This document shows positions 32,301-43,515 of a stretch of DNA of 64,000 bases, piece by piece. Origin of the DNA: Ovis canadensis (taxonomy: Eukaryota; Chordata; Mammalia; Artiodactyla; Bovidae); the NCBI RefSeq assembly GCF_042477335.2, contig NC_091255.1:13556501-13620500 (forward strand), written 5' to 3'. The notes under the pieces were generated by a model. The model was not told where the DNA came from. It made no database searches and worked only from the letters and a program-made list of their open reading frames with translations. A program made the position numbers and the translations under genes. Within the stretch, counting starts at the first letter, position 1. Each line of letters starts with the position of its first letter.

Positions 32301-35263
32301 TTCTCCTTATTGCTTGTATTTTATAACTACTATTATGAATAGAAATAAAATATACCCACAATGCTGTCATTTCAATAAAACTATTTAATTCCATTTTCCA
32401 CATTCTTATCTGGTCCTTTTCTGTATCGTAACTTTTAGTGTAAGATTAGTTTGTAAATTCACTTCTATAGTCTGCTTTCCTCAAGCATCGTTAAGTATTT
32501 TGCCATGTTGGTAAAATGTTTCTGTAAATGTTTTCTGTATTTTTTGGTACTGTACAGCTTTTACATAGTATCATCAGTTAATCAAAGAACCTGATCTCTT
32601 TGGTCACTCAATGGACTAATCATAAGGCATCAGGATAATCTGTATCTGACACTTCTTGCCTATCTTTATTGCTGTTACGTATTTCCTTATCAGAGATGCT
32701 TAAAAAAAAATCCTTACTTCCAGGGTCATCATTCTTCTGATGCTTGAGGTTGCCAGAATTCTGGTCTCCGGATAATTAATCTGTTACTATACTGGGAAAA
32801 AAATACCAAATTTGAGGCTATGGAAGACTCCCAGCAAAATACAGTACTACTACCTCAGCTTGTTAAACAAGTCAATCAGCTTCACTAAACTGCCACGCAT
32901 TATGAAGCTACACTATAACCCTACAAAACACATCAGAGGGCAAGCCTTTATTTACCCTTGTTTAATCAGAGGGCAAGCCTATTCTTCTGTTCAAGAAGGC
33001 TACGTTTTAAGATGTAACTTGTTTCTGAAGAACCTGAGTCACTTGACTGTTTTCTTTCTGACAGTCTTTGAATACAGTCTTCAAATTAGTGTGATGATTT
33101 GCAAAATTAAACAAGAATAGAAAAAAGGCCCTGAAAAGAAAATGTCCTATGCTCCAGTCTAGTTCTGTCACTAAGTAGCTCCAAAAACTCAATTTTACTT
33201 TCTTTGGGCTACACTTTCTATACTCATAAAATGAGCTCGGTGTATGAAGTGGTTTACATAATCCCTTATTTTTGGCTCTAAAGTTCTGTGATTCCAAAAA
33301 TTAAAAGATGTTCTTTCGTAAGTGTCACTACTGAACATCCAACTGTGATTTAAGTTTAGGATTGCAAACCACAATAGATTTTTACTTTCCTGCCCTGCAC
33401 TTTCATCCATGTGAATGAAATTTGTCATTTCAGTTTGGGGCAGGGTTTCTCAATCTTGGCACTAAGGACACTTTGGATAGGATAATTCTTTGTTTTTTTT
33501 GGTGGGGGTGGGGGAGGGGTCTGTTCTCTGCAGTGCTGGATGTTTAGCAGCATCCCTTAACCTCTACCCACTAGGCAGCACCCTCCCCCTGCACCTCCCA
33601 GGTGATGGCAACTAAAATGTCTTCAGATATTGTTAAATATTCCCTGGAAAATAAAATCACCCACCCACCTCCCCCGTCCATGCCCCGTGGTTTGGGGAGA
33701 TCTACACTAGATGTTTTGGATTCAGTTCTGTTTATGATTTCATCAATGGTAGTTTGGGGATTCATGCTTGGTCCAGGCTAGCTTGTGATGAACATTAACT
33801 CACATTCTACACTCATCCTCCAGCAATCAAGCCACTGCCCCTTCCCATATAAATGCTGATATTAAGAGATTAACAAGTCCTTTAGATTCTGGTTTCAATA
33901 TTATTGGTGACTCCGATGTACAGCAAAGTTTGGGAACCTGCTATTACTCACTTAGTGAATGAACCCAAAGTGTAGCTCTCATTCATGGCACGGTTTTAAA
34001 ACAGAAATTCCTGGACCCTACCCAGGTCTCCTAATCAGAATCTCTGGGGTAGGGAAGCCCTGATGTGTTTAAGAAGCTCCATGGGTGACCTAATGCCCAA
34101 AGCAGCAAACTGCTGCTTAAGAACTTAGCAGAACATGTATATGTAACAGGTGAAGTAGCCCTGTGCCTGCGGTTCCCAAACATTAAGTCTGCATCACAAT
34201 CTGCTAGGGAACTTATTAAAATACACATTGCTGGGCCCTGCCCGCCAGAGTTCCTGATTACACAGTTCTGGAGTTGGATCCAACAATCTGTACTCAAGTT
34301 CCCCTCTCAGGTAATGATGCTGCTGCTCGTGGGAGGGTCCGCCCTTTGAAAACCATTGCACTAGAGTTTCTGATCTAAAAGGGAGCCCGGAGGAAGGACA
34401 TTACAGTTACATATTAACAAAGGGGAAAAAACTCGAAGTCCTAAACCATCTATACAAAGTCCTAAATCACAGTAGTTTGTACAGATAAAAAGCTACTCCC
34501 AGTTTACGTAGAAGTAGCAAGCAAACTCCCGTTTCCAGGCTTAACCTTTGCACAGAACCTGCATGTGTTTCACAGAGGGAATGTATGAACATAAATTACA
34601 TTTTAAAAGCAGGCAGGCGTGTGAGCAGCAGGACATTGCTGGATACAGGAGTGTAGACTGCAGACCTTTCGGGTGGTAGCTCTGAGAGCAAGGAATTTCA
34701 CTCGGCAGTGGGGTACGGGCAAGAACACAAGAGCTCGAGTTGGACCGGCAGCTCTGTCACTAGCTTTCTTGATGAACTTCAAGGCCCGTTTTCCTCGGGG
34801 AGGTCATTTCGGACAGTCCTCCACCGGGCCCCGCGGAGCCTCGCGGTCTAGGGAGCCGCCCCGGCCCTCCGCCCCTCCAGCAGGGCCGCCGGGCGGGCCG
34901 CGCCAGCCCTACCTGGCAGTAGAGCCGGTAAAGGGGCACGGCGGCGTAGGACGCGCCCAGCATGCCCACCGCCGCCGCGGCCACGTAGGTGAGGACCGTC
35001 CTGTTCCGCCGCCGCCAGTCCTCCTCCTGAGAGCGCGTGTAGGGGTTCGTGCTCTTCGGCCGCCGAGCCGGCTGCTCCGCCGGGCTCGGGCGCCTCCATG
35101 TCCCATGCCGCCTCAGCCCCTGCTCAGTGCCCGCCGGCCCGCTCCTCCCCGGCCGGAGACACGGCTCTGCCCTCTCGGCAGCCCGGGTTGGGCGCCCAAG
35201 GTGGCTCCAAGGCCACCCGCAGAACACGACGCGCCTCCAAGCCGGACGCCAGAGCCCCCCCAT
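29173..35263 (-). CDS. COX11: COX11, mitochondrial copper chaperone, four exons
   Basis: COX11 delivers copper to the CuB site of cytochrome c oxidase subunit 1 from the intermembrane-space face of the inner mitochondrial membrane. Minus-strand exons 35263-34913, 31989-31834, 29900-29775 and 29388-29173 have lengths 351, 156, 126 and 216, all in phase 0, giving 282 residues plus TGA. Residues 1 to about 70 are Arg-rich and basic, fitting a mitochondrial presequence. A membrane helix lies at about 90-110 (VLTYVAAAAVGMLGASYAAV), followed by Cys116. The globular copper domain follows, with CFCFEEQ (Cys212 and Cys214) at the start of exon 4. The C-terminus extends 11 residues past PGYN, where the human protein ends as I recall. 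The start at 35263 is the first ATG of the frame, with MGGLWRP as in orthologues. The gene is divergent from STXBP4 and convergent with TOM1L1. Confidence 0.96.
29775..29900 (-). CDS. COX11: COX11 exon 3
   Basis: Residues 170-211 run from VVPGETALAFYKAKNPTD to FEAGQYFNKIQ. It includes the conserved GISTYNV strand just before the copper-binding loop. The acceptor is ttaaaacag and the donor is the weaker gtataa. Confidence 0.96.
30256..30478 (+). mobile_element. Bov-tA SINE in COX11 intron 2
   Basis: The element is sense on the plus strand, so antisense to COX11. It runs from ggcttcccttctctggtgac to atgactgagtgactttcact. It faces the two minus-strand SINEs at 31001-31508 in the same intron. 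Confidence 0.9.
31001..31277 (-). mobile_element. Bov-A2 dimeric SINE in COX11 intron 2
   Basis: Two Bov-A units are joined by the aaagtgaaaagtgaaagtga linker. The head is a (GCT)n run. This is the typical antisense Bov-A2 layout. Confidence 0.92.
31305..31508 (-). mobile_element. Bov-tA SINE in COX11 intron 2
   Basis: This antisense copy runs from gttggtcactcagttgtgtc to gtctgacgcatcgggac. It lies immediately next to the Bov-A2 at 31001-31277. Confidence 0.87.
31834..31989 (-). CDS. COX11: COX11 exon 2
   Basis: Residues 118-169 run from TTGLGGSAVAGHAS to QWNFRPQQTEIY. This is the start of the immunoglobulin-like copper domain, including the conserved VKDRIIKITFNADV strand. The acceptor is ttcctag and the donor gtaagt. 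Confidence 0.96.
31990..33435. other. COX11 intron 1, first part, unassigned
   Basis: The stretch is A+T rich and apparently unique. I see no exon, RNA gene or named repeat in it. Confidence 0.45.
33436..33705. mobile_element. MER5A-type hAT DNA transposon remnant
   Basis: The order cagggtttctcaatcttggc, gataattctttg, tgctggatgtttagcagcat, cctctacccactaggcagca and aaaatgtcttcagatattgt follows the MER5A consensus. Confidence 0.75.
34000..34370. mobile_element. Two hAT/Charlie MITE-like remnants
   Basis: Both stretches (about 34000-34120 and 34170-34370) show the ctaatcagaatctctggggt and gttcccaaacattaagtctg type segments of MER20/MER5-like elements. Exact families are uncertain. Confidence 0.5.
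34913..35263 (-). CDS. COX11: COX11 exon 1: presequence and membrane helix
   Basis: Residues 1-117 run from MGGLWRPAWRR to VPLYRLYCQ. The exon ends at CAG before the donor gtaggg. It is extremely G+C rich because it lies in the CpG island. This creates long open frames on the opposite strand (34673-35362) that are shadows. Confidence 0.95.
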
Positions 35264-35307
35264 GACGCCCGGAAAGCGCGCCCGCCTGTCAGGGGCAGGG
35301 GGCCGGG

Positions 35308-35336
35308 TCTCGCGAGGCCTCCTCGGTCTCGCGAGC
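35308..35336. promoter_or_regulatory. Twin TCTCGCGAG elements
   Basis: TCTCGCGAGG at 35308-35317 and TCTCGCGAGC at 35327-35336 lie 19 bases apart between the two divergent genes. The near-palindromic TCTCGCGAGA box is a known core element of TATA-less and often bidirectional mammalian promoters. Its role here is inferred. Confidence 0.7.
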
Positions 35337-35414
35337 TCTGGGTTGAGCCCGCCGCTGCCTAGGCTACGGTTCTCAGCCGCTTTTGCGGTCGGGCTACGGA
35401 GGCCGGGTGGCCGG
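35330..35414 (+). other. STXBP4: Probable STXBP4 first noncoding exon, 3' part
   Basis: A consensus donor (CCGG then gtaagt) ends this CpG-rich stretch at 35414 on the strand facing away from COX11. STXBP4 is the expected divergent neighbour and its first coding exon lies at 62144. The 5' limit is not visible; 35330 is a nominal position downstream of the twin TCTCGCGAG boxes. Confidence 0.55.
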
Positions 35415-38073
35415 GTAAGTTCGCGATTTTGTTAATAACTGTTCCTCCCACTTCGCTGTCCTCCAGTATTTGTTTAACTTACTTTCAGGAAAACGCCTCG
35501 CGCTCCTCCGCCTGCACTCCCTCATCACATGGCTTGTGTCCCTGAAATTTCCAGCCCCCAGCAGGCTTTGTCTCGCCCTGGCGCGGCCGTGTCCCGCGCG
35601 GGCCCTTGGTGGCCGGTCCGCTATCAGTGTCCTGGGTTTGGACAGGGAAGCCTTCCTGCGTCAACCACAGCCCGCTTGGACCCTCGCACACCTTTATTTC
35701 CTCAGCTCCTGGGAATCGGCTTCTGTCGGTCTCGTGTCCCTTAACCACTTGTCCAGTGAAAATTAACCAGTTCTGGGGCGAGAGAGACGTCGCCAGACTG
35801 GTTTTTGAGAGGATGGTGACCGGGCTGTGAGGATCATTTAAGGGGGGGTTGAAGGGAATGGACTGCTTATCTTGAAAAATAAACGCACGGGAGATGTAAT
35901 AGCTTTTTTCAGTTGTCTTACAGACCAAACTGGGGCGGAAGGCATAGCCGATTTTTCCGTAATGAAAGGAAGCATCTTGCAAGGAACTATGAGATCAGAT
36001 TCCGAGGTTACACAAGTCTAGATTCACCCGGGTCCTCACTGTGGCCTTGTGTCCTTAGGCCAGTTGTTTGACCTCTTTAAAACTTAGCGGCCTTACTTGT
36101 AAAATAAAAATCGTAACAGTATATATGAAGATATGCATGTGAAGTGATTTTCACAGTGTAAACATTTAGTGAACGTTAGTCTTTACTGCTAATGTCCAGA
36201 GTAGTTATAATTATCCCCATTTTGTGGATGAAAAAACTGAAATCCTGAGAAGTTATATGACTTCAAATCATTCAACATTTATTGTACTATTGTGGGCCAG
36301 ACATTGTTCTACCTACTGGGGCTACAGCACAGAGAAAGTCAAAGAAGATCACTTATAGAATGTGTCCTTTTACTGAAGGAACTCAGGAGAAAGGCAAGTA
36401 ACAGATACACAAGAATTTCAGATAACAATCAGTACAGTGTGATTGAAAGTCAAGAGGAGGGGCACTAAAGAAAGGTCTATTTGAGCCTAGTCCTGGGTGA
36501 TGATAAAGAGCAACCTACCAATGACAATTCTAAGTCATGCAAAGGCGATTAGGCAAGAAAGAGCTACTTACCACTGAAAAACAAAAAGGAGGCCATTGTG
36601 AGCAGGAGAAATGGGCCAGGTAATAGTGCCTTTTAGGCCATGTCCAAGGTTTATATTTTTTAAAACTTACTTTTAACTGGAGTATCCAGGGTTTGTATTT
36701 TATTCTAAAAATAATATGAAGCTTACAAGTGAAATCTGATTCACAGTTTTAAAAAGATACTGGTTTTGGAATGGAGAGTGGACTAAGGGGAAGGGAGCAA
36801 AAAGGAAAATAGAACAGTTAGGAGGCAATTGCAGTAGTCCAGGTGAGTGATGATGGTCACCTTGAAAGAGTAATTGATTAACTTGTGGTCACATGGCCAG
36901 AAAATTACAAACAAAAAATAAATAAATAAAAAGTATCTTCTGACTCTTCTACTTTGCACAAAAATTTCAAGATTCTTTCATTCTGAAAATTTATTCTTGT
37001 GTTATGAGAACATTTGCCAGTTTTGTTTTTTTTTTCATCTGTAACTACCTTAGTTCTTACACCAGACTGTCATCTCTTTTAGGTTGAAAACGTGTCATAT
37101 TTTAAATTCCTTACAGCATAGACTCAAACCCCATGCAACTGTTAATGTCACTGAAACCAACAAAGCATTCCCTTTGACCATTCTTTTTTTCCAGGCAACG
37201 CTTCAATGTATCAACAGGTAGCAGCATAAATTTGTCAATAATAATGTCTTTGTTTTGGATTTTTATTTATAATTAGTGGCAAATGAAATTACTCTTTTCC
37301 AAGGTACAGTAATCTTGGTAGCAGTAGAACAGTATTGACTGCAGTTCTTAATGAGCCTGAATATGTTTGTGACGTTGCATAAATCATTCTGATAACTAAT
37401 GCTAAGTAGTGGCTTCTACCATGAATGAAATGGGGACACCTTAGGCAAGGCTAGTGTAGCCCTTTCCTGCAGGGAGAGATGTTTATTTCAAACTTAAAAC
37501 ATCAAGGACGGGACTGACATCTCAGACTTGGCACCTTTAATTTGTAATATCATTTTTTAGCAATAAATAATTGAATCTTATGAACCCTTTCTACTTACCT
37601 ATGATCATGTCCAATTTTACATAGTAGGTAAAAGAGTAGGTTATTTTTCATACAAACCATTTAGGAGAGGTGACAGTTGAGTGAAATAGGTGAAGGTAGG
37701 AAAAGAAGGAAAAATGGGAAAAAAATGGTTTGATAGTCATAATGCTTTCTTATCTGATTATTGGTTTCTTAGGCTTTCTGAAGATACAAAGATTATAAAG
37801 ATGTATTGCTTTTAAAATTCGGTTTGTAATGACATTTTTTAGTATCTTTACCGTGTGTCTAGTATGTTTACTGTGTTTAGTATGTTTTCTGCTTAGTGCA
37901 CGATAGTGGCATGAAGTTCTCTCAGTAAGTCTTAATATGCTAGTTTCTTATTTCCTGGCAGCTTCCTTTAAATAACATGTTTGAAAGGCGGCTCCATTTA
38001 AAAGGTCTTGAATAAGTTTATATGATTGTCAGTTAAGGTGAAATGAAAACAGAAGTCATTTATCAGTAAAAGG
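35415..38073. other. STXBP4 intron 1, first part
   Basis: The G+C content falls quickly after 35800. A MIR-like remnant lies at about 36030-36215. An old repeat runs from about 36270 to 36880, from cattcaacatttattgtact to gcagtagtccaggtgagtga. The rest shows nothing. Confidence 0.5.
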
Positions 38074-38738
38074 CATTTTTTTTCATATTTTATTTTATTA
38101 TTATTTTTACTTTGCAATATTGTATTGGTTTTGCCATTCATCAACATGAATCCACCACGGGTGTACATGTGTTCCCAATCATGAACCCCCCTTCCACCTC
38201 CCTCCCCATACCATCTCTCTAGGTCATCCCAGTGCACCAGCCCTAGGCATCCTGTATCATGCATCGAACCTAGACTGGCGATTTGTTTCTTATATGATAT
38301 TATACGTTTCAATGCCATTCTCCCCAATCATCCCACCCTCTCCCTCTCCCACAGAGTCCAAAAGACTGTTCTATACATCTGTGTCTCTTTTGCTGTCTCA
38401 CATACAGGGTTACCGTTACCATCTTTTAAATTCCATATATATGTGTTAGTATACTTTATTGGTGTTTTTCTTTCTGGCTTATTTCTCTCTGTATAGTAGG
38501 CTCCATTTTCATCCATTTCATTAGAACTGATTCAAATGTATTCTTTTTAATGGCTGAGTAATACTCCATCGTGTATATGTACCACAGCTTTCTTATCCAT
38601 TCATCTGCTGATGGACGTCTACGTTGCTTCCATGTCCTGGCTATTATAAACAGTGCTGCAATGAACACTGGGGTACACATGTCTCTTTCAATTCTGGTAT
38701 CCTCTGTGTGTATGCCCAGCAGTGGCATTTTTTTTTTT
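38074..38738 (-). mobile_element. Ruminant L1 3' end, antisense
   Basis: The minus strand encodes the L1 ORF2 C-terminus (PLLGIHTEDTRIERDMCTPV, then IYTMEYYSAIKKNT), followed by a 3'UTR ending at the T-rich run near 38080. It is 5' truncated at about 38730. Confidence 0.9.
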
Positions 38739-39698
38739 CAAGTAATGGTCTTCAAGATCAGTACCAGCCTCATGGGTTTGTGAACTATGCAGTCAGTCAC
38801 ACAGGGCCTTGCTCTTAAACAGGCCCCTTACTTAGTTGGACCATGTACTTAGTTTAATGCTCTGCTGGCACTATCTTGAAGTTGTTAATAATTTTTTTTT
38901 TTACAAGGAGCTTTACATTTTCATTTTGTACTGTCCCCTTCCCCCAGATTGATTGTATCTCAGATGACCTGACCAACATTTTGACATAATTCAGGCTAGG
39001 GTTCAGTCAGCCTACCTAGAGTAAGCAAAAGTTAAAGATAAGAGATAAGACAAAAAGCAAATGCAGATCTTCTGAGAATAGTCAGATTGTATGAAATAAG
39101 ATCAAGCAAAAATTCATATTCCTTACAATGACCCCTAAGATTCTAAGACCCTACCTGCTTCTCTGACTTCATTTTTCTCTCCCCATCCACCATGATACTG
39201 CCACACTCTTTGCTCTGTAAACACTCCAAACTTTTTGCTGCCTGATACCTGTTTTCCACCTGAAATACTGGGTCCCTCTTTTGCTCCTGGCTCATCTATT
39301 ATGTGGATCTTAGCTGGAATTTAAATTAACTCTCCTCTGTCTAGTCACGTATGATCTGTTGCCTTTCGGTATCTGAAACTAGCTCATGTTTTTCCCATTT
39401 TTATTATCTCCCAATGGAACATGTATATGCCATTAAAGCACAGGCCTTGGCTTGTTAGGCATACTGTAATAAGCATTTAGCACAAAGGGGAACATAGGAT
39501 AGCATTGCTTACCAAACAGAGGGCAGTCAGTCTCGGGAAACCTGTGTGAGCAGTGAGCTGTTAGTCTAATGATCTCCTTTCAAGAAGCCTAGGACTGCTT
39601 CTTTGAACCAATTATCTGCTGTTTCCCACTGGTTTGGGCTGTGGCTTGCATGTTGCTATCCTTGCAACTCCAAGACGAATGAGTTTCACTGCTGATGG
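38739..39698. other. STXBP4 intron 1 without clear features
   Basis: I see no named repeat or exon in this stretch. Confidence 0.4.
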
Positions 39699-41771
39699 GC
39701 TTCAGTTTAGTTCAGTTGCTCAGTCATGTCCGACTCTTTGCGATCCCATGGACTGCAGCATGCCAGGCCTCCCTGTCCATCACCAGCTCTCGGAGTTTAC
39801 TCACACTCATGTTCATTGAATCAGTGATGCCATCCAACCATCTCATCCTCTGTCATCCCCTTCTTCTGCCGCCTTCAGTCTTTCCCAGCATCAGAGTCTT
39901 CAGCTCTTAGCATCAGGTGTCCAAAATATTGGAGTTTCAACTTCAGCATCAGTCCTTCCAATGAATATTCAGGACTGATTTCCTTTAGGATGGACTGGTT
40001 GGATCTCCTTGCAGTCCAAGGGATTCTGAAGAGTCTTCTCCAACACCACAGTTCAAAAGCATCAATTCTGCAGTGCTCAGCTTTCTTTATAGTCCAACTC
40101 TCACATCCATACATGACTACTGGGAAAACCATAGGTTTAACTAGGTGGACCTTTGTTAGCAAAGTAATGTCTCTGCTTTTAAATAAGTGGTCTAGGTTGC
40201 TCATAACTTTTCTACCAAGAAGCAAGCGTCTTTTGATTTCATGGCCGCAGTCACCACCTGCAGTGATTCTGGAGCCCCGAAATAAAGTCTGCCACTGTTT
40301 CTGTGTTTCCCCATCTACTTGCCATGAAGGGATGGGACCGGATGCCGTGATCTTACTTTTCTGAATGTTGAGCTTTAAGCCAACTTTTTCGCTCCTCTCT
40401 TTCACTTTCATCAAGAGGCTCTTTAGTTCTTCTCTTTCCGCATAAGGGTGGTGTCATCTGCATATCTGAGGTTATTGGTATTTCTCCCAACAATCTTGAT
40501 TCCAGCTTGTGCTTCATCCAGCCCAGTGATTCTCATGGTGTACTCTGCATTTCAGTTAAATAAGCAGGATGACAATATACAGCCTTGCTGCTGCTGCTAA
40601 GTCGCTTCAGTCGTGTCTGACTCTGTGTGACCTCATAAACGGCAGCCCACCAGGCTCCCCCGTCCCTGGGATTCTCCAGGCAAGAACACTGGAGTGGGTC
40701 CTTCTCCAATGCATGATAGTGAAAAGTGAAAGTGAAGTCTCTTAGTCGTGTCTGACTTAGTGACCCCATGGACTGCAGCCTACCAGGCTCCTCAGTCCAT
40801 GAGATTTTCCAGGAAAGAGTACTGGAGTGGGGTGCCACTGCCTTCTCCAATATGGCCTTGACATACCCCTTCCCTGATTTGGAACCAGTCTGTTGTTCTA
40901 TGTCCAGTTCTAACTATTGCTTCTTGACCTCCATACAGATTTCTCAGGAGGCAGGTCAGGTGGTCTGGTATTCCCATCTCTTGAAGAATTTTCCATAGTT
41001 TATTGTGATCCACACGGTCAAAGGCTTTGGCATAGTCAGTAAAACTGAAGTAGATGTTTTTCTGGAACTCTCTTGCTTTTTTGATGATCCAGCAGATGTT
41101 TGCAGTTTGATGTCTGGTTCCTCTGCCTTTTCTGAATCCAGCTTGAACATCTGGAAGTTCATGGGTCATGTACTGTTGAAGCCTGGTTTGGAGAATTTTG
41201 AGCATTACCTTACTAGTGTGTGAGATGAGTACAATTGTGTGATAGTTTGAACATTCTTTGGCATTGCCTTTCTTTGGGGTTGGAATGAAAATTGACCTTT
41301 TCCAGTCCTGTGGCCACTGCTGAGTTTTCCAAATTTGTTGGCATATTGAGTGCAGCACTTTCACAGCATCATCTTTTAGGATTTGAAATAACTCAACTGG
41401 AATGCCATCATCTCCATTAGTTTTGCTCTAGTGATGCTTCCCAAGGCCCACTTGACTTCACATTCCAGGATGTCTGGCTCTAGGTGAGTGATCGCAGCAT
41501 AGTGATTATCTGAGATGTGAAGTTCTTTTGTATATAGTTCTGTGTATTTTTGGGGACTCTTCTTAATATCTTCTGCTTCTGTTAGGTCCATACTATTTCT
41601 GTCCTTTATTGTGCCCATCTTTGCGTGAAAAGTTCCCTTGGTATCTCTAATTTTCTTGAAGAGAACTCTAGTCTTTCCCATTCTGTTGTTTTTCTCTGTA
41701 TCTGCATTGACCACTGAGGAAGGCTTTCTTATCTCTCCTTACTAATCTTTGGAACTCTGCATTCAGATGGG
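39699..41771 (-). mobile_element. BovB LINE, antisense, interrupted by Bov-A2
   Basis: Minus-strand frames carry the BovB reverse transcriptase in pieces. They include KAFDRVDHNKLWKILQEMGI, the segment up to WFQIREGVCQGHI, and downstream KVGLKLNIQKSKITASGPIP. A Bov-A2 at 40588-40850 splits the copy. The catalytic YADD-type motif falls in the disrupted part near 40460. Confidence 0.92.
40588..40850 (-). mobile_element. Bov-A2 SINE nested in BovB
   Basis: The dimeric SINE has a (CTG)n head and the agtgaaaagtgaaagtgaag linker. BovB sequence stops at acagccttg and resumes at ggccttgacatac, so gccttg is repeated on both sides as a short target-site duplication. Confidence 0.9.
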
Positions 41772-41999
41772 TGCTTGGGTTCTTGAAAATCTAAGAAAAG
41801 AATGCAGCACCTAGGCGAATATTGCCTTTGGGTAGAAAATAAAGGAGATAGTAAAATAACCCTTTGATCAATCATTTGTATCTTGATTTCCAGAAACCTT
41901 TCTGCCATTTTAAAAAGATCAGTTAGTCTCCCCCAGGGAAGGGAGTCCTTCCTGCTCTCTACCAATGTTCTTAAAGACCCTTGCCATCGTGCAGTGGCG

Positions 42000-42218
42000 A
42001 AGTGAAGGGAAGTGAAGTGGAGTGGCTCAGTTTTGTCCGACTCTTTGTGACCCCATGGACTGCAGCCTACCGGGCTCCTCCATCCATGGGATTTTCCAGG
42101 CAAGAATTCTGGAGTGGGTAGCCATTTCCCTCTCCAGGGGAACTTCCTGACCGAGGGATCAAACCTGGGTCTCCTGCATTGTTGGCAGACACTTTACCGT
42201 CTGAGCCACAAGGGAAGC
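42000..42218 (-). mobile_element. Bov-tA SINE, antisense
   Basis: The element runs from aagtgaagggaagtgaagtg to gagccacaagggaag. It directly abuts the BovB that starts at 42219. Confidence 0.88.
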
Positions 42219-42973
42219 AGTGGCTAGGTCACGTCTAACTCTTTGTGACCGCAGCATGAACTGCAGCATGCCAGGCTTCTCTGTCCTTCACCATCTCACG
42301 GAGTGTCATGTCCATTGAGTTGGTGATGCCATCCAGCTATCTCATTCTCTGTCTCTCCTTTCTCTTCTTGCCCTCAATCTTGCCCTGCATCAGGGTCTTT
42401 TCCAGTGAGTTGGCTCTTCACATCAGGTGGCCAAAGATTGGAGCTTCAACATCAGTCCTGCCAATGAATATTCAGGGTTGATTTCCTTTAGAATTGATTG
42501 CTTTGCTCTCCATGCTGTCCAAGGGACTCTTAAGAATCTTCTCCAACTCCACAGCACAAAAGCATCAGTTCTTCCTGATCCAGCTCTCACATCCATACAT
42601 GACTGCTTGAAAAATTGTAGCTTTGACTAGATGAACTTTTGTTAGCAAAATAATGTCTCTGCTTTTAACATGCTGTCTAGGTCTGTCATAGCTTTCCTTC
42701 CAAGGAGCAAGCTAATTTCAGTCACCATCCACAGTGATTTTGGAGCCCAAGAAAGTAAGGTCTGTCACTATTTCCATTTTTTTCCCCACCTATTTGCCAT
42801 GAAGTGATGAGACTGGATGCCATGTTCTTCATTTTTTGAATGTTGAGTTTTAAGTCATCTTTTTCACTCTTCTCTTTCACATTCATCAAGAGGCTCTTTA
42901 GTTCCTCTTCACTTTTTGCCATTTGGGTGGTGTCATCTGGATATCTGAGGCTGTTGATTTTTCCAGGCAATCT
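42219..42973 (-). mobile_element. BovB copy A, left part, antisense
   Basis: This diverged BovB carries the minus-strand fragment PDDTTQMAKSEEELKSLLMN. It stops abruptly at ggcaatct, where an L1 begins, and resumes at 48298. The two pieces are adjacent in the BovB consensus order. Confidence 0.88.
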
Positions 42974-43515
42974 TTTTTTTTAAGTTATAATTGTTTAATT
43001 TTTATTATATTATGATGCTATTGTCATGAATCACACATTCTTTTTCTTATTTTTTTATTGAAGGATAATTGCTTTACAGAATTTTTTGGTTTTCTGTCAT
43101 ACATCAACAAGAATCAGCCAAAGGTACACCCACGTTCCCTCCCTCCCATCTTCTTCCCCATCCCAACCTTCAGCCTGTCACAGAGCCCCAGTTTGCGTTT
43201 CCTGAGTCATACACCAAATTCCCATTGGCTGTCCATTTTACATATGGTATTGTAAATTTCTTTTTTGTGTGTGTGATTTTATTTTTATTTTTTATTTTTT
43301 TTTAATTTTAAAATCTTTAATTCTTACATGCGTTCCCAAACATGAACCCCCCCTCCCACCTCCCTCCCCATACATATGGTATTGTACATTTCTATGTTAC
43401 TCTCTCCATACATTTCCCCTTCTCCCTCCTCTCTTCCCCCCATGTCCATAGGTCTGTTCTCTATGTCTGTTTCTCCTTGGCTGCCCTGAAAATAAATTCA
43501 TCAGTGCCATCTCTT

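Larger units (their letters stand above)
34780..35420. promoter_or_regulatory. CpG island with divergent COX11/STXBP4 promoter
   Basis: The interval is strongly G+C and CpG rich, in sharp contrast to the A+T-rich flanks. It covers COX11 exon 1 and reaches the STXBP4 first-exon donor at 35415. Only about 150 bases separate the COX11 ATG (35263, minus) from that donor (plus), so both start sites must be very close or overlapping. No TATA box is seen, as usual for a CpG-island promoter. Confidence 0.85.

Noticed and set aside
34673-35362. A 229-codon open frame on the plus strand in the CpG island
   Set aside because: It lies antisense to COX11 exon 1, in sequence so G+C rich that stop codons are rare. 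The residues are Pro/Arg/Ala-rich with no domain, and COX11 on the other strand explains the constraint.
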